Origin: Spirochaeta lutea
GTDB taxonomy: Bacteria; Spirochaetota; Spirochaetia; DSM-27196; Salinispiraceae
NCBI RefSeq assembly: GCF_000758165.1
Contig: NZ_JNUP01000066.1
Coordinates: forward strand, 81,235-145,234
DNA length: 64,000 nucleotides
Direction: 5' to 3'
Made by a program: the position numbers and the translations under genes. Shown here piece by piece: positions 43,919 to 51,593 of this stretch. Within the stretch, counting starts at the first letter, position 1. Every line of letters starts with the position of its first letter. Below the pieces are notes generated by a model that searched no databases, had not been told where the DNA came from, and was given only the letters and a program-made list of their open reading frames with translations.

Positions 43919-44809
43919 ATGAGCGATATAATGACCATACGCGGCCTCACCAAGGATTACGGAACCATCCGGGCCGTTGATTCCATAGATTTTTCCATCC
44001 CTGAGGGGATCTGTTTCGGTTTGCTCGGTCCCAACGGGGCGGGTAAAACAACAACCATCGAGATGATGGAAGGCATACTGACCCCAACCGCCGGTCAGAT
44101 AACTTTTCGGGGAAAGGAACTTGATACGCGGTTTCGGGAACGCATCGGTATTCAGTTTCAGTCCACCGCACTCCCGGAATTTATTACCGTCCGGGAGACC
44201 CTGGAACTCTTCTCGGCGTTCTATCCCAATCCCAGACCCATGGATGAGGTAATACGCCTCTGCTCCCTGGAAGACATCCTGGAACAGGATAACCGTAAAC
44301 TCTCCGGGGGACAGCGGCAGAGAATGCTCCTGGGACTGGCCATCATTCCCAAACCGGAAATGATCTTCCTTGATGAGCCCACCACCGGATTAGACCCCCA
44401 GGCCCGGCGAAATTTCTGGGATCTCATCCAGGGTATTAAAAAAGAGAAAACCACCATCTTACTCACAACCCACTACATGGATGAGGCGCAAATCCTCTGC
44501 GACCAGATTGCCATCATGGATCACGGGAAGGTATTAGAACTGGACACCCCCCAGCGGTTGCTCGCAAAGCACTTTGATGGTGCTCTAGTCCGCATACCCC
44601 GGGAGGGAAATAGCACCATACCCGATCGCCTCAGCGCCCTGGCTCACACCGAAATTCTGGATGACCACGTCGCGATAACAACATCGAATCTTGATACCAC
44701 GGTAAAACACCTCCTAGAAGCGGGTATTAATCTGGAGGGTCTATCCATCCACAAACCGAACCTGGAAGACCTATTCATCAAACTGACCGGCTCCTCTCTC
44801 AGGGCCTAA
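43919..44809 (+). CDS. ABC transporter ATPase, DrrA/CcmA type
   Basis: 296 residues from ATG 43919. A single ATPase domain: Walker A GPNGAGKTTT, Q-loop IQFQSTAL, signature LSGGQRQR, Walker B MIFLDEPTTGLD and H-loop TTHYMDEA, followed by a C-terminal 80-residue domain usual for daunorubicin-type ATPases (final NLEDLFIKLTG). Works with the membrane protein encoded 26 bp downstream to export a drug, lipid or polysaccharide. Confidence 0.94.
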   Translation: MSDIMTIRGLTKDYGTIRAVDSIDFSIPEGICFGLLGPNGAGKTTTIEMMEGILTPTAGQITFRGKELDTRFRERIGIQFQSTALPEFITVRETLELFSAFYPNPRPMDEVIRLCSLEDILEQDNRKLSGGQRQRMLLGLAIIPKPEMIFLDEPTTGLDPQARRNFWDLIQGIKKEKTTILLTTHYMDEAQILCDQIAIMDHGKVLELDTPQRLLAKHFDGALVRIPREGNSTIPDRLSALAHTEILDDHVAITTSNLDTTVKHLLEAGINLEGLSIHKPNLEDLFIKLTGSSLRA

Positions 44810-44834
44810 CACAGAGAACAGTAAGGAGATCGTC

Positions 44835-45884
44835 ATGAAACATTTTTCAGCAATGGTTAAGGCCCGCACCATGGAATTTCTACGGGACAGGGGAACATTT
44901 TTCTGGAACCTCCTCTTCCCCATCGTCTTGGTCGCAGGGTTCGCCTTCGCGTTTTCGGGAGGCGAAGACACCCTTTTCACCGTCGGTACCCTGAGACAGG
45001 ATACCTCCGCGCAGACCGACGTCGGCGTCCCCCAGGCTATGGAGGATTTCTTAGACATCCCCCAGATTGAGGTCATCAAGTATGACGGCCAAAAAACCGC
45101 CGATGAACTGGTAGAGCTCGTCCGGCAGCATCAACTCGATATGGCGGTGGATTTCCAAACCCGGGAGTACTTCATAAACGACCAATCGGCCAACGGTCCA
45201 ATTCTCAGGCGGTTGTTAGCGGGTATTCAGGGTGATTCCAATGCCTCAGCAATCCAGTTCAACGAACAGGCAGTGAGCGGCGAGCCTATCCGGTACGTCG
45301 ACTGGCTGGTTCCCGGGGTCATCGGCATGAACATGATGTTCAGCTGCCTTTTCGGGGTCGGCTTCGTAATAGTCCGGTACCGGAAAAACGGGGTGCTTAA
45401 ACGCTTGAAAGCAACACCCGTATCCGCCTTTAGTTTTGTCAGCGCTCAGATGGCCAGCCGGCTGCTCATTGTAGTGGTCACCTCCATCGTGGTTTACACC
45501 GGCACCAATCTCTTCCTCGGATTCACCATGCGGGGCAGCTACCTGAACCTGCTTCTCATCACCATGCTCGGTGTGGTAGCCATGATTAGCCTCGGCCTGA
45601 TTTTCGCGGCTCGGATAAAAAGCGAGGAACTCGCCAGCGGGTTGATGAACCTGATCACCTTTCCCATGATCATCTTCTCCGGGGTGTTTTTCAGTCTGGA
45701 GGGAACGCCGCAAATTCTCCAGAATGCTGCGGTAATCTTTCCCCTCACCCACTTCATCCAGGGAGCCAGAAGCATCATGCTGGAAGGGGCAGGTCTGCCT
45801 CAGCTAATCCCCAATATCCTGTATCTCCTGGGATTCACCGGCGTCAGCCTGGCTATTAGCTCTGCCCTCTTTAAGTGGGAATAA
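44835..45884 (+). CDS. ABC-2 type permease
   Basis: 349 residues; AAGGAG seven bases before the ATG. One N-terminal membrane helix (FFWNLLFPIVLVAGFAFAF), a 120-residue soluble domain, then five helices including GVIGMNMMFSCLFGVGFVIV and the conserved end IFSGVFFSLEGTPQILQNAAVIFPLTHFIQGARSIML, cut here by motif; this is the ABC2_membrane/NatB layout. Partner of the ATPase upstream. Substrate unknown. Confidence 0.93.
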   Translation: MKHFSAMVKARTMEFLRDRGTFFWNLLFPIVLVAGFAFAFSGGEDTLFTVGTLRQDTSAQTDVGVPQAMEDFLDIPQIEVIKYDGQKTADELVELVRQHQLDMAVDFQTREYFINDQSANGPILRRLLAGIQGDSNASAIQFNEQAVSGEPIRYVDWLVPGVIGMNMMFSCLFGVGFVIVRYRKNGVLKRLKATPVSAFSFVSAQMASRLLIVVVTSIVVYTGTNLFLGFTMRGSYLNLLLITMLGVVAMISLGLIFAARIKSEELASGLMNLITFPMIIFSGVFFSLEGTPQILQNAAVIFPLTHFIQGARSIMLEGAGLPQLIPNILYLLGFTGVSLAISSALFKWE

Positions 45885-45981
45885 GCCCTGGGGCGAATCA
45901 GCGTTGCCATTCTACTACGGGAGTGCGGTTCAACCGGTTGCACACTCCCCAAAATTTCACACATCCTGGAAACGCGGTAAC

Positions 45982-46033
45982 AAAAAACAGCCTTGCAAGG
46001 TCCCCCAACTCCGGGGCCCCTAGCAAGGCTGTT
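45982..46033 (-). terminator. Strong terminator of the acc operon
   Basis: AACAGCCTTGC (45986-45996) and GCAAGGCTGTT (46023-46033) form a perfect 11-bp stem; on the minus strand it continues into T residues (complement of A45982-45987). It lies 50 bp after the accA stop and could also stop readthrough from the convergent exporter. Confidence 0.8.
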
Positions 46034-46082
46034 GTATATGCGGCTCACACGCCGATGCTTAGCGGCTTCAAATCACCCTAGC

Positions 46083-47048
46083 TTACCAAGAGAAGAAGCG
46101 CTTAAAAAATCCATCACCCTTCTCCTCGGGATCGTGAAACTCGCCGTAGGATAACAACCGTCTGCTGCGCTCCTTTAGGATGGTCTCGATCTTTTTTCCC
46201 GATAGGTTTCGGTAGGTTGAAAGAATGGTCTCCTTCATCCGGGCGGCAACAAAATTGAGATCGCTATGGGCTCCGCTGGGGGGTTCGGTTATGACCCCGT
46301 CAACTATTCCAAGACTCAAGAGGTCCTTGGCGGTAATCTTCAGCAACCCGGCAGCCATCTCGGCCTTCTTTGCGTCCCGAAGCAGGATGGAGGCACAGCC
46401 CTCAGGAGAAATGACGGAGTACACCGAGTTCTCGAGCATAAAGACCTTGTCCGCCACAGCAATACCGATGGCTCCGCCGGATCCGCCCTCACCGATGATG
46501 GTGGTGATGACCGGGGTTTTAAGGACGGAAAACTCCTTAAGGTTTCGGGCAATAGCCTCGCTGATACCCCGCTCCTCGCTGGTTAGACCTGGGTAGGCGC
46601 CCATGGTATCCACGAAGGTTATGATCGGCCGGCCGAATTTCTCTGCCTGGTGAGCAAGACGCAGGGCCTTCCGGTACCCCTCAGGCTGGGCCATACCGTA
46701 GTTGCGGCGCATGTTTTCCTTCATGTTCTTCCCGCGCTGATGCCCGATGAAGGTGAAGGCTACCCCGCCGATCCGGGCGATTCCCCCGACCATGGCAGGA
46801 TCATCACCGAAGTAGCGATCTCCAAAGAGTTCCATGTACTCATCGCTCATCCGCTCAATGTATTCCAGGGTAGTGGGCCGCTGGGGATGCCGGGCAAGTT
46901 CTACCCGCTGCCAGGGACTGAGATCCGAAAGCTCCCCCTTCTCTAGTTTCGCAGACATCCTCGCCAGATCTTCGCTTATATCGAGTTGATGGCGGTTTGC
47001 CAGGCTCTTAAGTTCTCGGATTTTTTTCCGGATTTCCCGTTCTGTCAT
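46083..47048 (-). CDS. accA: Acetyl-CoA carboxylase, carboxyltransferase alpha subunit
   Basis: 321 residues, typical AccA length. With AccD it transfers the carboxyl group from biotin to acetyl-CoA, giving malonyl-CoA for fatty acid synthesis. Family stretches: the N-terminal helix with IRELKSLANRH, YMELFGDRYFGDDPAMVGGIARIGG, FIGHQRGKNMKENMRRNYGMAQPEGYRKALRL split across conserved Lys/Arg residues, TFVDTMGAYPG, and the oxyanion site IIGEGGSGGAIGI. Start overlaps the accD stop (ATGA). Last gene of accBCDA. Confidence 0.97.
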   Translation of the reverse strand: MTEREIRKKIRELKSLANRHQLDISEDLARMSAKLEKGELSDLSPWQRVELARHPQRPTTLEYIERMSDEYMELFGDRYFGDDPAMVGGIARIGGVAFTFIGHQRGKNMKENMRRNYGMAQPEGYRKALRLAHQAEKFGRPIITFVDTMGAYPGLTSEERGISEAIARNLKEFSVLKTPVITTIIGEGGSGGAIGIAVADKVFMLENSVYSVISPEGCASILLRDAKKAEMAAGLLKITAKDLLSLGIVDGVITEPPSGAHSDLNFVAARMKETILSTYRNLSGKKIETILKERSRRLLSYGEFHDPEEKGDGFFKRFFSW

Positions 47049-47926
47049 TTACTTACCCCCTGAATCTCCAGGTGTGCGTCCATAAGGAATGCCAGGGTGG
47101 ACTTGAGGTCCTTCCGGGGCACCACCCGGTCAACGAAGCCCTTTTCCTGGAGAAACTCGGCTCGTTGGAATCCCGGCGGAAGCTTCTGCTTGATGGTACC
47201 TTCGATGACCCTGGGCCCGGCAAATCCGATCAGGGCATTGGGCTCGGCCAGGGTAACATCGCCAAGCATTGCGAAGGAGGCTGTAACCCCTCCGGTGGTG
47301 GGGTCGGTAAGGACTACGATGAAGGGCATGCGGGTCTGTTCCAGGAGCGCGATGGCATGGCTGGTCTTAGACATCTGCATGAGGCTCAAAATCCCCTCCT
47401 GCATCCGGGCACCCCCCGAGGCGGTGAACAGGATACAGGGCAGACCCCGCTGGGCTGCCAGCAGTATGCCCCGGGTAATCTTCTCGCCCACTACTGAGCC
47501 CATGGATCCACCCATGAACTGAAAACTCATGACCATCACCACAGCCTCACGCCCGAGAATTTTGCATACCACGGTTTTTACCGCCTCATCCAAACCGGAT
47601 TTCTCCTTCGCAGAGGTCACCCGTTCCTCGTACTCCGGAAAATCCAAGGGATTCAGGGAACTGAGCCCCGCTGAAAACTCCTGGTATTCGCCGTTATCAG
47701 CCAATAACCTCAAACGCTCCGGGGCGGAGATCCTGAAATGGTGATTACAGTTGTAGCAGACATAGGCGTTTTCTTTAAGCTTGTCATTTTCCAGGTGGGC
47801 GGAGCAGGCAGGGCATTTATGTTCCTTCTGAACAAATACCCGGTCGTCCACCATGCCGTATTTTAGATTTTGCTTGCTTTTGGGCAGCAGTTTCTGAAAG
47901 AATTTTTCCAGAGAGGTTGTTGCCAT
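47045..47926 (-). CDS. accD: Acetyl-CoA carboxylase, carboxyltransferase beta subunit
   Basis: 293 residues. N-terminal zinc ribbon with C38, C41, C57 and C60 (KCPACSAHL...CYNCNHHF), then the crotonase-like core with FTASGGARMQEGILSLMQMSK, GGVTASFAMLGD and IGFAGPRVIEGTIKQKLP. Forms the carboxyltransferase with AccA. A GGAGG-type site precedes the ATG; there are only three bases between accC and accD. Confidence 0.97.
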   Translation of the reverse strand: MATTSLEKFFQKLLPKSKQNLKYGMVDDRVFVQKEHKCPACSAHLENDKLKENAYVCYNCNHHFRISAPERLRLLADNGEYQEFSAGLSSLNPLDFPEYEERVTSAKEKSGLDEAVKTVVCKILGREAVVMVMSFQFMGGSMGSVVGEKITRGILLAAQRGLPCILFTASGGARMQEGILSLMQMSKTSHAIALLEQTRMPFIVVLTDPTTGGVTASFAMLGDVTLAEPNALIGFAGPRVIEGTIKQKLPPGFQRAEFLQEKGFVDRVVPRKDLKSTLAFLMDAHLEIQGVSK

Positions 47927-47929
47927 ACC

Positions 47930-49252
47930 CTACTCCTCCTCGGCCAGGATGTGTTTTAGCACATCGGTGCCGTACTCGCCGCTGCGGAAGATCTTTGATG
48001 AGATGATCCGCTTTTGCAGTTCGGTGTTTGTGGGGACACCGTGGAGAACCAATTCGTCCAAGACCCGATACATTCGGTCAAGCCCCGCATTCCGGTCCTT
48101 CCCGCGCACAATCACCTTCGCAATCATGGAGTCATAAAAGGGACTCACCATGTATCCATTGTACAAGAAGCTGTCGATTCTCGTACCGAAGCCTCCCGGG
48201 GGCAGATAGTCGGTAATCTTGCCAGGTGCCTTGGCGTTTATCCGGCATTCCACCGCATACCCCTCAAGTTTAATATCATCCTGGGTTATGCTCAGGCGCT
48301 GACCGGAGGCGGCAAGTATTTGCTCGGCAATGATGTCGACCCCGGTAACCATCTCGGTAACCGGATGTTCCACCTGTACCCGGGCGTTGATCTCCATAAA
48401 ATAGTAGTTGTTTTCGTAAACAAGGAACTCGATGGTTCCGGCTCCGACGTAGTCCAGGCCGGAAAATAGCCGCACGGCATCCGAGCCCATGCGCTCCCGC
48501 ATTTCTGGGGTCACTACCGTGGACGGACTTTCTTCTACAAGCTTCTGGTGATTTTCCTGGACCGAGCAGTCCCGCTCCCCGAGGTGCACCACTGTTCCAT
48601 GGCTGTCGGCCAGGATCTGTACCTCTACATGCCGGGGATTTTCCAGATATTTTTCCAGGTAAACCGTTCCATCGTTAAAGGCTTGCTCAGCCTCGGAGGA
48701 AGCGATTTTCAAGGTTCCGACGAAATCCTCGGGGTCACGGACAATCCGCATCCCTTTACCACCACCCCCGGAAGCAGCCTTAATGATAACGGGATATCCC
48801 ATCTCTTCCGCAGCCTGGTAGGCCTTCTCGATATCCTCAATGGAGCCTTCACTCCCGGGTATACAGGGCACCCCGTACTTTCGGGCGGTCCGTTTTGCCT
48901 CTACCTTATCGCCCATAGCCGCGATGGTCTGCCATTTGGGTCCGATAAAAATAAAGCCATTCTCCTCGACCTTTCTGGCGAACTTCGGATTCTCAGAAAG
49001 AAACCCAACTCCGGGATGAATGGCATCACAATGGGTCAAACTCGCAGCAGCGATGATATTATCGATATTGAGGTAACTCGCCCGAGACTGGGCCGGACCG
49101 ATGCACACGGCCTGATCCGCCATTTTTACAGGCAGGGAATGCTGGTCCGCCTCGGAATATACCATCACTGACCGGATCCCCAATTCCTTACATGCCCGGA
49201 CAATCCGTACCGCAATTTCACCGCGGTTGGCAATCAGGATGGATTTAATCAT
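47930..49252 (-). CDS. accC: Biotin carboxylase
   Basis: 440 residues, an ATP-grasp enzyme that carboxylates the biotin on AccB. Visible are ILIANRGEIAVRIVRACKELGI at the start, the Gly-rich ATP loop KAASGGGGKGMRIV, HVEVQILAD, ERDCSVQ, and the active-site MEINARVQVEHPVTEMVTGVD, plus the EGYAVECRINAE-like region. The start overlaps the accB stop (ATGA). Confidence 0.98.
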   Translation of the reverse strand: MIKSILIANRGEIAVRIVRACKELGIRSVMVYSEADQHSLPVKMADQAVCIGPAQSRASYLNIDNIIAAASLTHCDAIHPGVGFLSENPKFARKVEENGFIFIGPKWQTIAAMGDKVEAKRTARKYGVPCIPGSEGSIEDIEKAYQAAEEMGYPVIIKAASGGGGKGMRIVRDPEDFVGTLKIASSEAEQAFNDGTVYLEKYLENPRHVEVQILADSHGTVVHLGERDCSVQENHQKLVEESPSTVVTPEMRERMGSDAVRLFSGLDYVGAGTIEFLVYENNYYFMEINARVQVEHPVTEMVTGVDIIAEQILAASGQRLSITQDDIKLEGYAVECRINAKAPGKITDYLPPGGFGTRIDSFLYNGYMVSPFYDSMIAKVIVRGKDRNAGLDRMYRVLDELVLHGVPTNTELQKRIISSKIFRSGEYGTDVLKHILAEEE

Positions 49253-49752
49253 ACGCGCCGTACCTCAAATAAGGGAGCGCCGTATTCCACCATTGCTCCG
49301 TTCTCCACGAGGATCTTCACAACCTCAAGATCGAAATCAGCCTCTAGCTGGTTCATAACCTTCATGGCTTCGATAATACAGATGGTATCCCCCGCATTCA
49401 GCCGGGTTCCCTCATCCGCAAAGGCTGGTGAGTCCGGAGCCGGTGAACGGTAGAAGGTTCCAACGATTGGTGCGGTGATAACCTCGGTACCAGCCGATGA
49501 ACCCTCAGTGGTTCCGGCATCCCGGGGAGCCGGTGCATTCTCCGCCTGAGATTGCACTGCGGGCTGTCCCATGGCTGGTCCGGGATGGGGTGCTGCATAG
49601 GCTCCGGGGTGGGCAAACATCGCCCCGGGAAGGGACTGTATATCAGTTCCTTTTCGCAGAGAAATTGTTTCCTCGTTGTTCTTGATCTTAATCTCCGACA
49701 GGGAGCTTTCGTCAAATTTTTCAATCAATGCAAAGATGTCCTTCAAATCCAT
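49249..49752 (-). CDS. accB: Biotin carboxyl carrier protein
   Basis: 167 residues. A helical N-terminus (DLKDIFALIEKFDESSLSEIKI), an Ala/Pro/Gly-rich linker (about 40-90) and the C-terminal biotinyl domain with the biotin lysine K131 in IEAMKVMNQ (EAMKM-type, with Val) and the GTFYRSPAPD thumb. AAGGAGG sits nine bases before the ATG. First gene of the accBCDA operon, divergent from fabZ. Confidence 0.97.
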   Translation of the reverse strand: MDLKDIFALIEKFDESSLSEIKIKNNEETISLRKGTDIQSLPGAMFAHPGAYAAPHPGPAMGQPAVQSQAENAPAPRDAGTTEGSSAGTEVITAPIVGTFYRSPAPDSPAFADEGTRLNAGDTICIIEAMKVMNQLEADFDLEVVKILVENGAMVEYGAPLFEVRRV

Positions 49753-49796
49753 AAAGGCGACCTCCTTGTAGTTTTAGGGCCGTAAAAGCGCTTTGA

Positions 49797-49825
49797 ACGC
49801 TACCATTGTATGGTAAGGCTGTCAA
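49797..49825 (-). promoter_or_regulatory. acc operon promoter with an inverted repeat in the spacer
   Basis: Minus strand TTGACA (49820-49825), 17-base spacer, TAGCGT (49797-49802). The perfect inverted repeat TACCAT-TGT-ATGGTA (49801-49815) fills most of the spacer, and the palindrome AAAGCGCTTT (49785-49794) follows at about the transcript start; both are well placed as operators. Confidence 0.6.
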
Positions 49826-49887
49826 CAATTCCGGGTTTAATTCTTGAACGGGATTCAAATATATTTTTAATTTACCGACCTTCCGAC

Positions 49888-49917
49888 TTGCACCACTCCA
49901 GACCACCATGCCATACT
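49888..49917 (+). promoter_or_regulatory. Predicted leaderless promoter of fabZ
   Basis: TTGCAC (49888-49893), 18-base spacer, CATACT (49912-49917), then seven bases to ATG 49925; no Shine-Dalgarno sequence. Confidence 0.4.
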
Positions 49918-49924
49918 TATTGTT

Positions 49925-50347
49925 ATGAAGGATATAAAGGAATTACTTCCCCATAGGGAACCGTTTTTGTTCATTGATCGATTGGAGAAGGCAGATCAGG
50001 AAGAGATCATTGCCTACCGCACCTACACCAGCCGAGAGCCGTTCTTCCAGGGACACTTCCCGGAATATCCGGTAGTACCCGGAGTGATTCTGGTAGAGAC
50101 CATGGCACAGGCAGGAGGCGCCGGTGTCCGGGAGATGGGAATTCTAGGGGAAAACCTCTTCTTCCTGGCTTCTGTAGATAAGGTTAAGTTCCGACGGCAG
50201 GTACGCCCCGATGAAGAGGTTCGCCTGGTTATTAAGAACCTCAAAATCAGCGGCCGCATGCTGAAGCAATCCGGAACGGCCATGGTAGGGGACGAGGTGG
50301 CTGCCGAAGCAGAGTGGTTATGCCTGGTCGGACCTGCACCGAAATAA
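49925..50347 (+). CDS. fabZ: (3R)-hydroxyacyl-ACP dehydratase, FabZ type
   Basis: 140 residues with the hot-dog fold motifs LLPHREPFLFIDR and QGHFPEYPVVPGVILVE; catalytic His44 and Glu58 are present. FabZ removes water from beta-hydroxyacyl-ACP in fatty acid elongation. It lies head to head with accBCDA, so the committed step and a later step of fatty acid synthesis share one regulatory region. Confidence 0.95.
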   Translation: MKDIKELLPHREPFLFIDRLEKADQEEIIAYRTYTSREPFFQGHFPEYPVVPGVILVETMAQAGGAGVREMGILGENLFFLASVDKVKFRRQVRPDEEVRLVIKNLKISGRMLKQSGTAMVGDEVAAEAEWLCLVGPAPK

Positions 50348-50359
50348 GGCTGTACCCCC

Positions 50360-50390
50360 GTACCTGGCCGGTTCTTCGCCTGCCAGGTAC
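50360..50390 (+). terminator. Hairpin after fabZ
   Basis: GTACCTGGC (50360-50368) and GCCAGGTAC (50382-50390) form a perfect 9-bp stem 13 bp past the stop; only short T runs follow. Confidence 0.45.
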
Positions 50391-50457
50391 TCATTCCCTT
50401 CCGCTCTACCTGTACCGTTTAGAGGGCTGATGCGTACCTCTACCGGACCCATATACC

Positions 50458-51549
50458 ATGCACATATTTACTCCCCACCGAACAGGATTATTTATCTCCC
50501 GGCCTCACCGCTTTGCCGTCGTTGCCCGGGATCCAGACACCGGTGAGGAATTTACCGCCCATTGCCCCAATCCCGGGGCCCTCAGGGAGTTTCTCCTACC
50601 CGGAACCCCCCTTCTATTTGAGAAAGCAGCAAACCCAAACCGGAAACTTGCATACAGTCTGGTGGGGTTGAGGTATAAGCAATCCATCGTACCCCTGGTT
50701 TCCGTCCGGGCGAACCTGGCGGCCAGGGAGCTGATTCTCCCCACCCTACTACCCCGGGCAGAGTTCATCCCGGAGTATACCCCTCCGGAGATAGAGGACA
50801 AGTCCAGCCGTTTCGATTTTCTTGCCCGAACCGAGGAGGGAGATACGATTCTCATTGAGGTGAAGGCGTGCAGCTTGGTGGAGCATGGAGTTGCTATGTT
50901 TCCCGATGCCCCGAGCCAGCGGGCCTCCCGCCATCTATCGGAGCTCGCCCATTTGACAACCCAGGGCTATCGGGCGATGACCCTCTTTGTTATTAGTCAT
51001 GGACGGCCCGAGGTCTTTGTACCCCACCTCCACAGCGATCGGCTGTTCACCAGTACCCTCTATGAGGTACACCAGCCCCGGGGGCCGGTGCACATTCATG
51101 CGGCATCCCTGGAGTGTACAAGCCAGGGGGAAGCCCGGGTTGACGGGCTCTCGGTACCCATTATGTTCCCGGAAAAAAGCCTGGTAGAGCAGCCCCGGGG
51201 CGTGCTTGTGGGGTTTCTAACCGACGGATCTGAGCAGTCAGCGGGATACGGGGTAGCAGTGTTGTCCGCTGCCCTTGACCTCCCGGCCAAGACCGCCCGG
51301 TGGCGGCGGGTCATGAAACAGCCCTGGATGCAGGTATACGGCGGCCCGGGTACGGAAGAGACGGTAACCACGGCCTTACTGGGCTGCCGGGGAGCTCTGG
51401 CGGGGGCCGATTATAGGGAGCTGCCCGGGGTTGGCCGAGCCCTGGTCATCCCCTGGCAGGGGCCGGGCATTACGGACAGGGAGTTGCTGGACAGCCTGTT
51501 TTACATACGCCACCGGGTCTTTGTCCGAGAACACTGTCATCCGGACTGA
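50458..51549 (+). CDS. sfsA: SfsA family protein with C-terminal extension
   Basis: 363 residues; most SfsA proteins have 230-250. The first 240 residues match: RFAVVARDPDTGEEFTAHCPNPG, the nuclease-like SRFDFLARTEEGDTILIEVKACSLV with the catalytic E-V-K, MFPDAPSQRASRHLSEL, and a MTLFVISHGRPEVF strand. SfsA was named for sugar fermentation stimulation and binds DNA in E. coli; a PD-(D/E)xK-like nuclease fold is known. The extra 120 residues (LVGFLTDGSEQSAGYGVAVLS, WRRVMKQPWMQVYGG, IPWQGPGITDRELLDSLFYIRHR) are well structured in appearance but not recognised. No ribosome binding site is seen. Confidence 0.88.
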   Translation: MHIFTPHRTGLFISRPHRFAVVARDPDTGEEFTAHCPNPGALREFLLPGTPLLFEKAANPNRKLAYSLVGLRYKQSIVPLVSVRANLAARELILPTLLPRAEFIPEYTPPEIEDKSSRFDFLARTEEGDTILIEVKACSLVEHGVAMFPDAPSQRASRHLSELAHLTTQGYRAMTLFVISHGRPEVFVPHLHSDRLFTSTLYEVHQPRGPVHIHAASLECTSQGEARVDGLSVPIMFPEKSLVEQPRGVLVGFLTDGSEQSAGYGVAVLSAALDLPAKTARWRRVMKQPWMQVYGGPGTEETVTTALLGCRGALAGADYRELPGVGRALVIPWQGPGITDRELLDSLFYIRHRVFVREHCHPD

Positions 51550-51577
51550 GATACAAGGGATTGGGCTTAAATCTCAG
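51546..51577. terminator. Hairpin in the sfsA-ligA convergent gap
   Basis: CTGAGAT (51546-51552) and ATCTCAG (51571-51577) form a perfect 7-bp stem that includes the sfsA stop. No T-run on either strand. Confidence 0.3.
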
Positions 51578-51593
51578 CCAGTTTGCCTCCCTG

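Noticed and set aside
43325-43980. Alternative plus-strand frames over the end of the GH18 gene as a frameshifted binding module
   Set aside because: None of the three frames gives a convincing complete carbohydrate-binding module, so I keep the single uninterrupted gene.
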